A DNA stretch of 64,000 bases from an uncultured Lactobacillus sp. (GCF_910589175.1 NZ_CAJURR010000009.1:1-64000); one strand, 5' to 3'. Positions 48,900 through 59,367 are shown, numbered from the stretch's first letter. Numbers and translations: made by a program. Notes: generated by a model not told the origin, from the sequence alone.

Positions 48900-49781
48900 T
48901 TAGGCTAGATGATTTTTTGAATCATCTAGCTTTTTTTGTAGATAAGTTATTATTGGACTCTTTTCCTTAGGCCCTCTCAATTCTAAAAATAATTCGTTAG
49001 GTATATCTTCTATTGAAGAATGCAATTGGTATAACAAAGAAGCAACCTCTAACCCTAATTTACTTTTCTGGGTAAGTTGTTTCTGCAAATATATTTTTTG
49101 ATCTTTAATAGAAGAGGATTTTATATTTTGCTTATTAGCTGGAACAAAAGTAAATAACTTTGCAATTCCTTTCTCATCTAAAGAAAACTGTTTTATCTCA
49201 TAACTTATTTCCGAACTAAGTGCAGCCCTCAAAATATTATATTTTAATGTAATTACACAACTAAATGGATTAATTTCTAAATAATACCAGTGCCAGTGCG
49301 AACTATACCTTAAAAAGATTTCTTTTGAGCAATTAATTTTATTTTTTAAATAGTGCCTTTTACCAACAATCCAAATATCTTTTATGGATAATTTTTCATA
49401 TAAACTATGACGATGATTAAACTCTTTTTCACTTAAAGGTGCGCATTGCACTTCAAAAGCTAATTTATTTTCTACTAATACATCAGCTCTCAATTGTTGA
49501 TCGAATAAAGGAACCTCAACTTCTGCATTAATTCCATTTGCTTTTAGTGCAGTACATAAAAGTTGCTTAGATTGATAATGTTCTTCCTTTTCTCCTGTTC
49601 CTTTTACTTGATAAAAATGTTTAAAAAATGGTAGTTTTTCTTCTGATATAATCAAAATCATTCGTTTTCTACAAGACGGACAAGTATAGTAATCTTGATT
49701 CAATTTCTTAAAACCGTTATTAACTTGTTCTGCTTCGTTGATTGCTAAGACTAATTTTTTATTTAAAATAGCCGCATACAT
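48900..49781 (-). CDS. coiA: CoiA, competence-type nuclease-like protein
   Basis: About 293 aa from the ATG at 49781; a TTG four codons earlier is possible. CPSCRKRM near residue 35 could bind zinc. A PD-(D/E)xK-like core is suggested by RADVLVENKLAFEVQCAPLS near 105. CoiA acts in recombination of transforming DNA with RecA. It lies between mecA and spxH in the conserved Bacillus group, without the pepF gene found there. Its ATG is only about 23 nt after the mecA terminator, so a promoter must overlap that hairpin. Its 3' end is part of the spxH terminator. Confidence 0.88.
   Translation of the reverse strand: MYAAILNKKLVLAINEAEQVNNGFKKLNQDYYTCPSCRKRMILIISEEKLPFFKHFYQVKGTGEKEEHYQSKQLLCTALKANGINAEVEVPLFDQQLRADVLVENKLAFEVQCAPLSEKEFNHRHSLYEKLSIKDIWIVGKRHYLKNKINCSKEIFLRYSSHWHWYYLEINPFSCVITLKYNILRAALSSEISYEIKQFSLDEKGIAKLFTFVPANKQNIKSSSIKDQKIYLQKQLTQKSKLGLEVASLLYQLHSSIEDIPNELFLELRGPKEKSPIITYLQKKLDDSKNHLA
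48904..48937 (+). terminator. Terminator of spxH, inside the coiA 3' end
   Basis: GCTAGATGATT and AATCATCTAGC arms around TTTTG, followed by seven T on the plus strand. The stem encodes the last residues of coiA on the other strand. Confidence 0.92.
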
Positions 49782-49804
49782 TTTATCGCCCAATATTATA
49801 TACG

Positions 49805-49841
49805 CAAAAAAGAGAGATGATTTTTTTCATCTCCCTTTTTT
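49805..49841 (-). terminator. Terminator of mecA
   Basis: GGGAGATGA and TCATCTCTC-type arms form a stem followed by TTTTTT on the minus strand. It ends about 23 nt before the coiA ATG. Confidence 0.85.
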
Positions 49842-50496
49842 AATCGAAATATTCTCTTATATTCCCTAGTGCATCTTGGCCAATTAAGCACTTAGCATTT
49901 TTCTTTATTCTTTGGAATTGTTTTTCAGTCATTCCAGTTCCATATTCATTAGCAATTACCCAAGTATCTTCGGGTTTCAATTCTACATAATTATCATCTA
50001 AATAGGCTAAATCTAAATAGTATTCATGATGATAGGTATATAAACTGGAGGCTAATCCTTCAACCTTTAAAGCATCGGCTAAGGCTGCAACTAAATCAAT
50101 ACTATCCAGCTTAAAGATGCGACGATTATCACTGACTAATTTTTCATGATCATCATTAATTTCAGTTTTGCGTTGATCGTCATCTTCGCCAGCTCCTAGT
50201 CCCTTTAAAAGATCTCGTAATTGATCATTCGGATTGTTACTACTATCATCATCACTATCAGGTACTTTTGAAATAAGTAATTCTAATCCAGAACTACTTG
50301 GCATAACCTGAAACGTAACGGGATCTCCTTTAGCAAAAGTATGATCTGTGTCGACTTCACTTAAAATTTGATAGAAGAAATGTTGAATTTGACTTTTGTT
50401 TCCTAACAAGTCGAGCATTGTTATTCCGCGTTCTTTAAGTTCATCTGCGTCCATTGTTACACGAATGGTATTTTCACTTATTCTGTGTACTTCCAC
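49840..50496 (-). CDS. mecA: MecA, ClpC adaptor protein
   Basis: 218 aa, GTG start at 50496 with GAGGTG seven bases upstream. The N-terminal substrate-binding region begins MEVHRISENTIRVTMDADEL. An acidic linker (DSDDDSSNNPNDQLRDLLKG) separates it from the C-terminal Clp-binding domain. In Bacillus MecA targets ComK, Spx and others to ClpCP. It follows spx on the same strand, as in Bacillus, but both genes have their own terminators here. Confidence 0.95.
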   Translation of the reverse strand: MEVHRISENTIRVTMDADELKERGITMLDLLGNKSQIQHFFYQILSEVDTDHTFAKGDPVTFQVMPSSSGLELLISKVPDSDDDSSNNPNDQLRDLLKGLGAGEDDDQRKTEINDDHEKLVSDNRRIFKLDSIDLVAALADALKVEGLASSLYTYHHEYYLDLAYLDDNYVELKPEDTWVIANEYGTGMTEKQFQRIKKNAKCLIGQDALGNIREYFD

Positions 50497-50556
50497 TTAT
50501 TATCACCTCGAAGTCTCTATCTTTAATACATTGTAACCTATTTTCCTACTCATATA

Positions 50557-50587
50557 AAAACGCTAGCTTAAAAAAGCTAACGTTTTT
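50557..50587 (-). terminator. Terminator of spx
   Basis: AAAACGCTAGCTT pairs with AAGCTAACGTTTT (one mismatch); TTTTT follows on the minus strand. Confidence 0.9.
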
Positions 50588-50598
50588 ACAATTTTTAA

Positions 50599-51000
50599 TT
50601 ACAAATCAGCAGTCATTGCTTGGATCTCTTCAAGTTCTAAGCGACGAACTTTACGAGGAAGAAATCTTCTAATTTCATCTTCGTTGTAGCCTACCTGTAA
50701 ACGTCTGTCATCCATAATGATTGGCCGTCTTAATAGGCTAGGATTCTTTTCAACAAGATCAATTAGTTGATCAATTGATAAATCATCTAAATTAATCTTT
50801 AAGTTTTGGAAAGTACGAGAACGAGTAGAAATAATTTCTTCTGTGCCGTTTTCAGTCATTCGTAAAACTTGCATGATTTCCTCTTTATTTAGTGGATTGG
50901 CGAAAATATTTCTTTCCTTAAATGAAATATCGTGTTCCTTCAACCATGCTTTAGCTTTACGACATGAAGTACAACTTGGTGATGTATATAAATTTAACAC
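50599..51000 (-). CDS. spx: Spx, redox-sensitive RNA polymerase regulator
   Basis: 133 aa of the ArsC/Spx fold with the redox switch Cys10-x-x-Cys13 ([10 protein letters not shown]) and conserved [20 protein letters not shown] near 91-110. GTG start at 51000. Spx binds the RNA polymerase alpha subunit under disulfide stress. In the leader CTACAC and GTGTGG can pair and place AAGGA in the loop, so initiation might be modulated by RNA structure. Proteins affecting its turnover (SpxH, MecA, Clp) are encoded nearby. Confidence 0.93.
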   Translation of the reverse strand: MLNLYTSPSCTSCRKAKAWLKEHDISFKERNIFANPLNKEEIMQVLRMTENGTEEIISTRSRTFQNLKINLDDLSIDQLIDLVEKNPSLLRRPIIMDDRRLQVGYNEDEIRRFLPRKVRRLELEEIQAMTADL

Positions 51001-51057
51001 TTAACTCCACACTCCTTTGCGTGTAGAAAAATAACTACTGTTTCACTTACATAAGAC

Positions 51058-51086
51058 ATTGTATCACAAATACTTGTCTTTTATAA
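51058..51086 (-). promoter_or_regulatory. spx promoter
   Basis: Minus strand TTATAA (51081-51086), 17-nt spacer, TACAAT (51058-51063), with TG one base before the -10 (extended -10). Confidence 0.65.
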
Positions 51087-51162
51087 GTTGTAATCATATT
51101 TCTTTTATTAGCTTACATAATATACTTTAGCAACAAATATTGAAGTTTGTGTGAAGTTCTAA

Positions 51163-51192
51163 CAAAAAAAGAGTACTTTTAGTACTCTTTTT
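51163..51192 (-). terminator. Terminator of ptsHI
   Basis: AAAAAAGAGTAC and GTACTCTTTTTT arms around TTTTA; T-run on the minus strand. Confidence 0.92.
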
Positions 51193-51193
51193 T

Positions 51194-52933
51194 CTAATCA
51201 AGAATATTAAGTTTCTTCATAGTTTCTTCAACTAATTTCTTGTTTTCATCAGCAGTTTCTGAAACAAAACAAGCTTTATTTGCTAATTCTTTAATATCGT
51301 CAGTATTGATCTTCTTCATCAAACTTCTGATACGTAAGATTGAAGTTGCACTCATTGAATATTCATCAAGTCCCATTGACAAAAGGATTGGGAACATAAT
51401 GTCATCACCAGCAGCTTCACCACACATACCACACCAAATACCGTTTTCATGAGCACCATCAATAGTATGCTTAATCAAACGTAAAACAGATGGGTTGTAT
51501 GGTTGGTAAAGATAAGAAACGTTATCATTACCACGATCAGCAGCCATAGTGTATTGGATTAAGTCGTTAGTTCCAATTGAGAAGAAATCAACTTCTTTAG
51601 CAAATTGATCAGCTAATACAGCAGCAGCTGGAACTTCGATCATCATACCAACTTGTAAGTCGTCACCGATCTTAACGCCTTCTTTGGCAAGTTTATCTTT
51701 TTCTTCAGCTAAGATTTGCTTTGCTTCACGTAATTCTGCCAAAGTACCAATCATTGGGAACATAATTCCTAATGGACCATATGCAGATGCACGAAGTAAA
51801 GCTCTTAATTGAGTTCTAAAGATATCCTTGTATTGCATTGAAAGACGGATAGCACGAACACCTAAGAATGGGTTCATTTCTTCTGGAAGATCCCAGTAGT
51901 CTAAGTGCTTGTCTCCACCAATATCACAAGTTCTAATGATAGTTTGCTTACCATCCATGTCTTCGATAACTTTCTTGTAAGCATCAAATTGAGCTTCTTC
52001 AGATGGGAAGTCCTTTGAATCCATGTATAAGAATTCAGTTCTGTACAAACCAATTGTTTCAGCACCGTTTTCTTTTACACCCTTCATATCATTAGGAGTA
52101 CCAATATTAGCAGCGATAATGAACTTCTTGCCATTTGCAGTTACAGATGGTTCATTCTTTAGCTTCTTCCATTCTTCCTTTTGCTTAGCGAAGGCTTCAC
52201 CCTTCTTAGTGTATTCTTCGATTTGAGCATCAGTTGGATTAATGATCGCATCGCCGTCTAAACCATCGGCAATAAGCATATCGCCATCTTTAACATCTTT
52301 AGTAATAGTTTCAGTACCAACAACAGCTGGAATTTCCAATGAACGAGCCATGATTGCTGAGTGAGCAGTTCTACCACCAACATCAGTTACAAATCCCTTA
52401 ACGTACTTCTTGTTAAGTTGAGCTGTATCACTTGGTGTTAAATCGTAGGCTACTACTACAACTTCATGGTCAATAGCTGCAGGATCTGGTAATTTCTTAC
52501 CAAGAAGATGTGCCATAAGACGCTTTGAAACATCGCGTACGTCAGCTGCACGTTCTTGCATATATGCATTGTCAGTCATGCCTTCAAAAATAGTAATAAA
52601 TTTTTGAGCAGTTTCATCTAATGCAGCTTCAGCATTAATTTTTTGATCTTTGATTTCTTTTTCAATGGCCCCAGTAAATTCTGGGTCGCTTAAGAATAGA
52701 AGGTGAGCATCAAAAACTTGTGCTTCTTCTGCTCCTAAACTTTCCTTAGCTTTATCACGAACTTTTTCAAGTTCTTTAGTTGATTCTTCAACAACTTTTT
52801 TAAAGCGAGCTACTTCAGCATCAACATCGCTAACTGAGGTTTTAGAAAACGAAAGGTCAGGTTCTACCAAAAGGTAGGCTGGTGCAACTGCAATACCATC
52901 ACTGGCTGCAATTCCCTTTAAAGTTTTCGACAT
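51194..52933 (-). CDS. ptsI: PTS enzyme I (phosphoenolpyruvate-protein phosphotransferase)
   Basis: 579 aa. The phosphorylated His191 lies in [15 protein letters not shown]. The PEP-binding barrel includes [11 protein letters not shown] near 298, the [14 protein letters not shown] segment near 400, and the signature [20 protein letters not shown] near 455. It takes phosphate from PEP and passes it to HPr His15, starting uptake of all PTS sugars. It overlaps the ptsH stop by one base (TAATG). Confidence 0.98.
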   Translation of the reverse strand: MSKTLKGIAASDGIAVAPAYLLVEPDLSFSKTSVSDVDAEVARFKKVVEESTKELEKVRDKAKESLGAEEAQVFDAHLLFLSDPEFTGAIEKEIKDQKINAEAALDETAQKFITIFEGMTDNAYMQERAADVRDVSKRLMAHLLGKKLPDPAAIDHEVVVVAYDLTPSDTAQLNKKYVKGFVTDVGGRTAHSAIMARSLEIPAVVGTETITKDVKDGDMLIADGLDGDAIINPTDAQIEEYTKKGEAFAKQKEEWKKLKNEPSVTANGKKFIIAANIGTPNDMKGVKENGAETIGLYRTEFLYMDSKDFPSEEAQFDAYKKVIEDMDGKQTIIRTCDIGGDKHLDYWDLPEEMNPFLGVRAIRLSMQYKDIFRTQLRALLRASAYGPLGIMFPMIGTLAELREAKQILAEEKDKLAKEGVKIGDDLQVGMMIEVPAAAVLADQFAKEVDFFSIGTNDLIQYTMAADRGNDNVSYLYQPYNPSVLRLIKHTIDGAHENGIWCGMCGEAAGDDIMFPILLSMGLDEYSMSATSILRIRSLMKKINTDDIKELANKACFVSETADENKKLVEETMKKLNILD

Positions 52934-53199
52934 TATTCAGCTAAACCTTCCTTTTTCATAGTGTCAGCAATAGCTTCAATTGCTTCTTTAGCGTCGTCAC
53001 CATCAGCAGTAATAGTTACATCTGCACCTTGGCCAACACCTAAAGACATAACACCCATGATTGACTTCAAGTTTACTGATTTACCATTGTATTCCAAGTT
53101 AATATCTGAGTTAAACTTAGAAGCAGCTTGTACCAACAAAGTAGCTGGACGAGCATGAATACCAGTTTCAGCAATAATATGAAATTCGCGTTTTTCCAT
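52933..53199 (-). CDS. ptsH: HPr, phosphocarrier protein
   Basis: 88 aa. His15 in [10 protein letters not shown] receives phosphate from enzyme I, and Ser46 in [13 protein letters not shown] is the HprK target, so both transport and regulatory functions are kept. HPr-Ser-P is the CcpA corepressor. It leads ptsH-ptsI; AAAGGAG precedes the ATG. A near-palindromic cre-like site lies upstream. Confidence 0.98.
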   Translation of the reverse strand: MEKREFHIIAETGIHARPATLLVQAASKFNSDINLEYNGKSVNLKSIMGVMSLGVGQGADVTITADGDDAKEAIEAIADTMKKEGLAE

Positions 53200-53291
53200 T
53201 TTAAATTATCTCCTTTAAAATCAAAAATAATCGGGAGTTTTATACCCACTCGTTTATTAGGTTATCATGTTTTCTAAATGAAAACAACACA

Positions 53292-53312
53292 AATGTAAAT
53301 GTTTACATTATA
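53292..53312 (-). promoter_or_regulatory. cre-like palindrome and possible -10 upstream of ptsH
   Basis: AATGTAAA and TTTACATT flank two bases at 53292-53309. The core TGTAAATGTTTACA fits cre at 13 of 14 positions on one strand. TATAAT on the minus strand at 53307-53312 touches it. A good -35 was not found. Confidence 0.5.
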
Positions 53313-53318
53313 AAGTAC

Positions 53319-53501
53319 TTAATTTTCATTATCAGATAAGGTATAAATTATATCCCCACCTCTTTGAGCAATCCCAGTTATACTCTGTCTCTTCCCATAG
53401 CTTCTAAGAGCCAATTGGAATTGAAAAGCATCTTTGGGACTAACCCTATATTCTTTCAATTCACCGCTTATGAGTTTATCTAATATTTCTTTATAATCCA
53501 T
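53319..53501 (-). CDS. Small hypothetical protein, 60 aa
   Basis: 60 aa: an N-terminal helical, charged part (ILDKLISGELKEYRVSPKDA), then a basic stretch (LALRSYGKRQSITGIAQRGG) and a C-terminal strand. It looks like a complete small soluble protein, possibly nucleic-acid binding from its basic middle. AAGGAG lies about 15 nt before the ATG, longer than ideal. It is between divergent clpE and ptsH. No family recognised. Confidence 0.55.
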   Translation of the reverse strand: MDYKEILDKLISGELKEYRVSPKDAFQFQLALRSYGKRQSITGIAQRGGDIIYTLSDNEN

Positions 53502-53597
53502 TTCTTATATTTTTTCTCCTTAAAGTTTCTATATTTTTATAAAAATCTATTCTTTTTCATATTATATCAATTTTCTATAAAAATCTGGGTTTACCAC

Positions 53598-53662
53598 TTG
53601 CAATTAGTAAGTATCCGTACTATGATATTAGCAAGTTAGCACTCACATATTAAGAGTGCTAA
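53598..53662 (+). promoter_or_regulatory. clpE promoter with CIRCE element
   Basis: TTGCAA (53598-53603), 17-nt spacer, TATGAT (53621-53626). Immediately downstream is TTAGCACTC (53636-53644), nine bases, GAGTGCTAA (53654-53662), a perfect CIRCE inverted repeat. HrcA bound there would block transcription from this promoter. No CtsR-type direct repeat was seen. Confidence 0.95.
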
Positions 53663-53706
53663 AATAAAAATATAGCCTGAATATTATAAGAAAGGCGGAA
53701 ATATTA

Positions 53707-55872
53707 ATGCTATGTGATAACTGTCATGAACGTCCTGCCTCTATTCATCTTTATACAAATGTAAATGGGCAAGATCGTGAAATTTCATTATGTCAACAAT
53801 GTTATCAAGAATTGAAAAATCAACAAGGACAAAATAATAGTATGAATAATAACAATGCATTTTTTGGCGATTTTGATGATTTATTCAACGCCTTAAATAA
53901 TAACAATGAACAAAATAATCCTCAAGGCCGTGATCCACGTATGCAAATGGGTGGTGGCCGTCGAGGTGGAAATAACGGTGGTCAAAAATCCCTACTCGAC
54001 CAGTATGGTACGGATTTAACCGACTTAGCAAAAAAGGGTAAAATTGATCCAGTTATTGGTCGTGATAAAGAAATTGCTCGCGTTATTGAAATTTTAAACA
54101 GACGGACTAAAAATAACCCTGTTCTTATCGGAGAAGCCGGTGTTGGTAAAACTGCTGTTGTTGAAGGTTTAGCACAACAAATTGTCGATGGTTCAGTCCC
54201 TGCTAAACTTCAAGACAAGAGAATCATTTCTTTAAATATGGTCTCAATGGTTCAAGGTACTGGAATTCGCGGTCAATTTGAACAAAGAATGCAGCAATTA
54301 ATCAAAGAATTAGAACAAAACGATAATATCATCCTATTTATTGACGAAATTCATGAATTAGTTGGCGCAGGTAATGCTGAAGGTGGTATGGATGCTGGTA
54401 ACATTATTAAACCAGCCTTAGCTCGTGGAGATTTCCAATTAATTGGTGCCACTACCATTAAGGAATATCGAAACATCGAAAAGGATTCTGCCCTTGCTCG
54501 TAGATTCCAACCAGTGGAGGTTAAAGAACCTACAACTGAAGAAACAATTAAGATTTTACAAGGCATTCGTAAGCGTTACGAAGACTACCATCATGTTCAC
54601 TATACAGATGAATCTATACAAGCTGCAGTAGATCTTTCCTCACGCTACATTCAAGATCGTTTCTTACCTGATAAAGCCATCGATCTTTTAGACGAGGCCG
54701 GTTCAAGAATGAATCTCACCATTCCTTATGTTGATAGTGAAAAGATCAAGGAAAGACTGGATGCTGCTGAAAGCTTAAAGCAAGATGCTTTAAAAAACGA
54801 AGATTATGAAAAAGCTGCCTACTATCGTGATCAAATTGAAAAGTATGAAAAATTAAAAGATCAGAAAGTAGATCCTGATCAAACACCTAAAATTACTGAA
54901 AAGATCATGAATAAGATCGTGGAGGAAAAAACTAATATTCCTGTCGGCGACTTACAGAAACAAGAAGAAACGCAATTAAAGAACTTAGCTACTGACCTTA
55001 AAGATAATGTAATTGGTCAAAACAAAGCTGTTGAAACTGTTGCTCGTGCAATAAGACGAAATCGGGTTGGATTTAACAAATCTGGTCGTCCAATCGGCTC
55101 ATTCCTATTTGTGGGCCCCACTGGTGTAGGTAAAACAGAATTAGCTAAACAATTAGCCAAACAAATCTTTGGTACAGAAGATGCGATGATTCGGTTTGAT
55201 ATGAGTGAATATATGGAACAATATTCCGTATCGAAATTAATCGGATCGGCTCCAGGTTACGTGGGCTATGAGGAAGCTGGTCAATTAACAGAAAGAGTAC
55301 GTCATAATCCATATAGCTTAATTTTATTTGATGAAATTGAAAAAGCTCATCCTGATGTACTTCACCTATTCTTGCAAATTCTCGACGATGGTCGCTTAAC
55401 TGATTCGCAAGGTCGCACAGTTTCATTTAAAGATACCATTATCATTATGACCTCTAATGCTGGCCAAGGAATCAAAGAAGCTAGTGTAGGTTTTGCAGCT
55501 GAAAATAGTCATCAAGAACAATTTAAGAACAGCTTAGGTCAATACTTTAAACCTGAATTCTTAAATAGACTTGATGATATCGTTGAATTTAGTGCACTTG
55601 ATAAGAAAGACTTAATCAAGATCGTTGATTTAATGCTTGCAAATACCAACGCTATGGTAAAAGATCAAGGCCTTCATATTGATGTTACATCTGACGCAAA
55701 AGAACTTCTTGTCGAAAAAGGTTATGATCCATCTATGGGTGCTCGTCCACTTCGTCGTACAATACAAGAAGAAATTGAAGATAAAGTAGCAGACTATAAA
55801 CTAGATAATCCAACAGCTAAAGACCTAAAGGCTGATGTAGTTGATAGTGAAATAGTAATTAGTGAAAATTAA
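53707..55872 (+). CDS. clpE: ClpE, class I Clp/Hsp100 ATPase
   Basis: 721 aa. The ClpE-specific N-terminal zinc finger is Cys3, Cys6, Cys29 and Cys32, followed by an Asn/Gln/Gly-rich linker. Walker A GEAGVGKT is at about 142 and GPTGVGKT at about 470, with a UVR/coiled-coil segment ([20 protein letters not shown]) near 365. It unfolds aggregated or tagged proteins for ClpP. ClpE is heat-inducible; here a CIRCE element replaces the usual CtsR site. A terminator with a large loop follows. Confidence 0.96.
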   Translation: MLCDNCHERPASIHLYTNVNGQDREISLCQQCYQELKNQQGQNNSMNNNNAFFGDFDDLFNALNNNNEQNNPQGRDPRMQMGGGRRGGNNGGQKSLLDQYGTDLTDLAKKGKIDPVIGRDKEIARVIEILNRRTKNNPVLIGEAGVGKTAVVEGLAQQIVDGSVPAKLQDKRIISLNMVSMVQGTGIRGQFEQRMQQLIKELEQNDNIILFIDEIHELVGAGNAEGGMDAGNIIKPALARGDFQLIGATTIKEYRNIEKDSALARRFQPVEVKEPTTEETIKILQGIRKRYEDYHHVHYTDESIQAAVDLSSRYIQDRFLPDKAIDLLDEAGSRMNLTIPYVDSEKIKERLDAAESLKQDALKNEDYEKAAYYRDQIEKYEKLKDQKVDPDQTPKITEKIMNKIVEEKTNIPVGDLQKQEETQLKNLATDLKDNVIGQNKAVETVARAIRRNRVGFNKSGRPIGSFLFVGPTGVGKTELAKQLAKQIFGTEDAMIRFDMSEYMEQYSVSKLIGSAPGYVGYEEAGQLTERVRHNPYSLILFDEIEKAHPDVLHLFLQILDDGRLTDSQGRTVSFKDTIIIMTSNAGQGIKEASVGFAAENSHQEQFKNSLGQYFKPEFLNRLDDIVEFSALDKKDLIKIVDLMLANTNAMVKDQGLHIDVTSDAKELLVEKGYDPSMGARPLRRTIQEEIEDKVADYKLDNPTAKDLKADVVDSEIVISEN

Positions 55873-55888
55873 TTATCTAAGAATAAAT

Positions 55889-55956
55889 AAGAGGCACAAG
55901 TTCTACAATGTCTTAACTTAATGACGTCGGCAACTTTTGTGACTCTTATTTTTATT
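55889..55956 (+). terminator. Terminator of clpE, long loop
   Basis: AAGAGGCACAAGTT pairs with AACTTTTGTGACTCTT (one mismatch, two-base bulge) across a loop of about 29 nt, followed by a T-rich tail. The loop is unusually large for an intrinsic terminator. Confidence 0.65.
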
Positions 55957-56029
55957 TTTATAAATTCTACAAAAAAGGTTATACTTAAATTGGGATTTTA
56001 AAGACACATTATATATCGAGGTTATAAAT

Positions 56030-56311
56030 ATGATGCATTTAATTGATGTTACAAATAGCTACCGTGATTTAGTCCAAAGACAATTAGCAGCTACTAATAG
56101 TCAATTCGTAAAAGTTTACTCTTTAGGTAATACCACAGTAGTATACAGCGAAACAGCTGATAAAATTGAAATCGTTATGGAAAATCATAAACGTCCTATT
56201 AGACAAGATGAAGTAGAATTTGTTATTAAGCGTCTAATTCATGAAGATCGAATTTATGATATAACAGTTGATAAAAGTAGAAAAATTATTTCTATCACTT
56301 GTGATCGTTAA
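56030..56311 (+). CDS. Small conserved protein, DUF1827-like
   Basis: 93 aa, no membrane segment. The text LIDVTNSYRDLVQRQLAATN followed by KVYSLGNTTVVYSETADKIE resembles DUF1827 of lactic acid bacteria. Function unknown. The first of two adjacent ATG codons, with GAGG upstream, is taken. Lies alone between clpE and prfC; shares a bidirectional terminator with prfC. Confidence 0.75.
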   Translation: MMHLIDVTNSYRDLVQRQLAATNSQFVKVYSLGNTTVVYSETADKIEIVMENHKRPIRQDEVEFVIKRLIHEDRIYDITVDKSRKIISITCDR

Positions 56312-56317
56312 AATCGC

Positions 56318-56350
56318 AAAAAAAGCCGTGGAGAAATCCCACGGCTTTTT
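56318..56350. terminator. Bidirectional terminator between the DUF1827-like gene and prfC
   Basis: AAAAAAGCCGTGG and CCACGGCTTTTT arms around a short loop; T-runs on both strands. Confidence 0.93.
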
Positions 56351-56355
56351 CTATC

Positions 56356-57924
56356 TTATAATCTTGAAGTTAATTCAACGTCAGGATACTTGTCTTTAAA
56401 CCATCTTTCAGCAAATGCATTTTCAAATAAGAATAACGGCTCGCCATCCCTATCCTTAACCAACAAGTTACGGGATGATGACATTTTAGGATCCAATTGA
56501 TCTGGATTAATCCAACGCGCTACACGATTTCCTAAAGTATGGAGCTCAACTTCTGAGTTATATTCATTTTTCATTCGGAAAGAGAATACTTCAAATTGTA
56601 ATTGACCAACTGCTCCTAAAATATAATCATCAGTTGAATAGCCACGGTAAAGTTGAATTGCACCTTCTTGAACTAATTGATTCATCCCTTTATGGAATGA
56701 CTTTTGTTTCATAACATTCTTAGCAGTTACTCGCATAAAAATTTCAGGCGTAAATTGTGGTAACTCTGGATAGACAATTTTCTTCTTTCCAGCATAAATT
56801 GAGTCACCAATCTGAAAATTACCCGTATCGTACAAACCAACTATATCTCCAGCTACTGCATCAGAAACCTGTACACGTTCACTAGACATAAACTCAGTTG
56901 CATTATTTAATCTAACAGGCTTACCAGTTCGAGCTAAAGTTACATCAATTCCCTTTTTAAATTCACCGCTTCCAATTCTTACAAAAGCAATTCGATCACG
57001 GTGGTTAGGATTCATATTTGCCTGAATTTTAAAGACAAAGCCAGAGAATTCTGGATCATCTGCAGCTAGCTTTTCATCGTCATTAACCACATGTTCTTGA
57101 GGAGCAGGTGCTAAATTAACAAAACTATCCAAGAAAGTTTCTACACCAAAATTAGTTAAAGCAGACCCAAAGAAGACTGGTGTTTGATCTCCTCTTAAAA
57201 TCTTATCTTTGTCAAAAGTATTTCCAGCTTCTTTCAACAAGTCGATATCATCTAAAGTCGATTGGTATAAACTATCCTGTGCTAAAGCCTCATCTTCAGA
57301 TAATTTACCATTTTCATCTAATGGCAAATAACGATCATCATCGTCTTTTCGATAAAGTTCAACTCGATTGTTCGCAATATCGTATAATCCTTTTAACTGC
57401 TTTCCCATACCAATTGGCCAGTTCATTGCTACACCTTCAATGCCTAGCAAATCTTCTAATTCAGCAATTAGGTCTAGTGGTTCACGTCCATCCCGATCTA
57501 ATTTGTTCATGAAAGTAAAGATCGGAATACCTCTCTTCTTTACAACTTTAAACAGCTTTTTAGTTTGAGGTTCGATACCTTTAGCAGAATCAATAACCAT
57601 TACTGCAGCATCAACAGCCATTAAGGTCCGATAGGTATCTTCAGAGAAATCTTGGTGTCCAGGAGTATCTAGAATATTAATTCTCTTTCCTTGGTATTCA
57701 AATTGCATTACTGAACTAGTAACTGAAATACCACGCTTTTTTTCAATTGCCATCCAGTCACTAGTTGCATAGTGACCACTTTTACGTGCTTTAACTGTAC
57801 CTGCGCTTCGAATTACTCCACCAAAAAGGAGCATTTGTTCAGTAATTGTAGTCTTACCCGCATCCGGGTGAGAAATAATCGCAAATGTGCGTCTTTTTTT
57901 CACTTCATCCGTTAACTTTGTCAT
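56356..57924 (-). CDS. prfC: Peptide chain release factor 3
   Basis: 522 aa GTPase. G1 SHPDAGKTT is near residue 18, G3 DTPGHQDF near 86 and G4 NKLD near 140, followed by EF-G-like domains. RF3 recycles RF1/RF2 from the ribosome after termination. It abuts the corC-like gene (one-base overlap) on the same strand, so they are probably cotranscribed. Confidence 0.96.
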   Translation of the reverse strand: MTKLTDEVKKRRTFAIISHPDAGKTTITEQMLLFGGVIRSAGTVKARKSGHYATSDWMAIEKKRGISVTSSVMQFEYQGKRINILDTPGHQDFSEDTYRTLMAVDAAVMVIDSAKGIEPQTKKLFKVVKKRGIPIFTFMNKLDRDGREPLDLIAELEDLLGIEGVAMNWPIGMGKQLKGLYDIANNRVELYRKDDDDRYLPLDENGKLSEDEALAQDSLYQSTLDDIDLLKEAGNTFDKDKILRGDQTPVFFGSALTNFGVETFLDSFVNLAPAPQEHVVNDDEKLAADDPEFSGFVFKIQANMNPNHRDRIAFVRIGSGEFKKGIDVTLARTGKPVRLNNATEFMSSERVQVSDAVAGDIVGLYDTGNFQIGDSIYAGKKKIVYPELPQFTPEIFMRVTAKNVMKQKSFHKGMNQLVQEGAIQLYRGYSTDDYILGAVGQLQFEVFSFRMKNEYNSEVELHTLGNRVARWINPDQLDPKMSSSRNLLVKDRDGEPLFLFENAFAERWFKDKYPDVELTSRL

Positions 57925-58790
57925 TAATCTTTAGCTTCTTCCTTTTCTTGTTTTTCTGGAATTGTGAGCAGCAGTGTTAATAAACGAGAACCTTTCATTC
58001 GTCTCGTGGTTAAAACCATCCCATTATCAAGTTTAACGCTCAACTTCTCTCCCTTAGCGGGAATTAGACCTAATTTAGTAATTACATATCCAGCAACAGT
58101 ATCCACATTTTCCATTGCCAAATCAGTTCCAAATTCTTCATTGAAGTCAGCTAAAGGCATTTTTCCATAAATAACATACTCTCTTGGACCAATTTTTGAA
58201 AATAATACCTCCGCCTTATCAACTTCATCGTCAATATCGCCGACAATTTCTTCAATTAAATCTTCAATTGTTGCGAGTCCAACAACGCCGCCGTACTCAT
58301 CAGTCAAAATAGCAAGCTGTCTTTGAGTCTCCTGCATCTCGACTAACAATTCTCCTAATTCAATAGTTTCAGGTGCAAATAAAGGCTTAAACATAACCTG
58401 ATCGTAGTCTAGCTTATCAAAACCAACTTTATGAGCTTTTCGTAAAACAGTTCTAATATGAATGACGCCTACAATCTTATCTTTATCCCCATCATAAACA
58501 GGCACTCTTGAATAAGGCTCTTTTAAGATCTTATCTAAGTTTTCTTGAAAACTATCATTAATATCGACCATGAAAGCATCAGTTCGAGGCACCATTACTT
58601 CTCGTGCCATCTTTTCCTCAAATTCAAGAATACCTTCCATCATTGAATATTCACGATCGCTGATTTCTTTTTGCTCATGTAATTTATTTAAAATTTTATT
58701 TAGCTTACGTTGGCCATCAATATCTTCATCGCCACGAAATTTAGCTCTTAATTTGCTAAATATATCCCCCGCACCGGGATCACTACTCAT
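57924..58790 (-). CDS. CorC/HlyC-like protein with paired CBS domains
   Basis: 288 aa from the ATG at 58790, which has GAGAGA upstream; earlier in-frame starts lack a ribosome site. A CBS pair spans about 60-185 ([36 protein letters not shown]). The C-terminal CorC_HlyC domain follows ([20 protein letters not shown]). No DUF21 membrane domain is present, so it is the short, soluble, CorC-type form. Members are linked to magnesium/cobalt resistance; no haemolysin activity is implied. One-base overlap with prfC. Confidence 0.88.
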   Translation of the reverse strand: MSSDPGAGDIFSKLRAKFRGDEDIDGQRKLNKILNKLHEQKEISDREYSMMEGILEFEEKMAREVMVPRTDAFMVDINDSFQENLDKILKEPYSRVPVYDGDKDKIVGVIHIRTVLRKAHKVGFDKLDYDQVMFKPLFAPETIELGELLVEMQETQRQLAILTDEYGGVVGLATIEDLIEEIVGDIDDEVDKAEVLFSKIGPREYVIYGKMPLADFNEEFGTDLAMENVDTVAGYVITKLGLIPAKGEKLSVKLDNGMVLTTRRMKGSRLLTLLLTIPEKQEKEEAKD

Positions 58791-58905
58791 CTTTAAATTC
58801 TCTCTTTCTATTGATGTGTTAAGGCCCATTTTAATCACAATTATCGGTAATTATATCACATGCAAATATATGATAAAATAAGGAACAAGAAATGGGGTCC
58901 TATAG

Positions 58906-59367
58906 ATGAAAAAACAAAACATCTACTTAGTATTTACTTTTTTACTATTAATTCCGTATCTTTGCAGTTTAACCCTAGTTGGTATCTGTTATAATGCCTT
59001 AGTTAGACATTCTAGTGACATTTTTAGAAGTTTTATCGGTGCCTTAGTTGGTACAATTATTATGTTTGCAATTAAGGCCACTATTCAACGTCCACTTGAT
59101 TTAGTCTCTGATGAAGTACCAAATAACTTGTTTAAACAGATTTTACGTTTTTATAGTATTCGTAGACGTAAATTTCTACTTATTTGTAATTGTTTAGTTG
59201 ACTTTGCCCTCTGCTGGCTTGCCATGGACTTAGTAAGAAAATTCTTCTCACTATCTTTTATTATTGGCAATTCCGTTGGGATAGTCTTATTGATCATGCT
59301 AATTTCAACATGTATTGGCGCTTATATTGAATATGATAATCTTTCTATTGACCCTAAACAGAAGTAA
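58906..59367 (+). CDS. Membrane protein of unknown function, 153 aa
   Basis: Four predicted membrane helices (about 7-30, 40-62, 90-115, 120-143) with short basic loops. No family recognised. The ATG at 58906 has only a weak GGGG site. Its stop codon directly touches the stop codon of the convergent gene at 59368, and its terminator lies inside that gene. Confidence 0.75.
   Translation: MKKQNIYLVFTFLLLIPYLCSLTLVGICYNALVRHSSDIFRSFIGALVGTIIMFAIKATIQRPLDLVSDEVPNNLFKQILRFYSIRRRKFLLICNCLVDFALCWLAMDLVRKFFSLSFIIGNSVGIVLLIMLISTCIGAYIEYDNLSIDPKQK

Noticed and set aside
57180..57512. 110-aa plus-strand open frame inside prfC
   Set aside because: Shadow of a well-conserved GTPase gene; composition follows the complementary strand.
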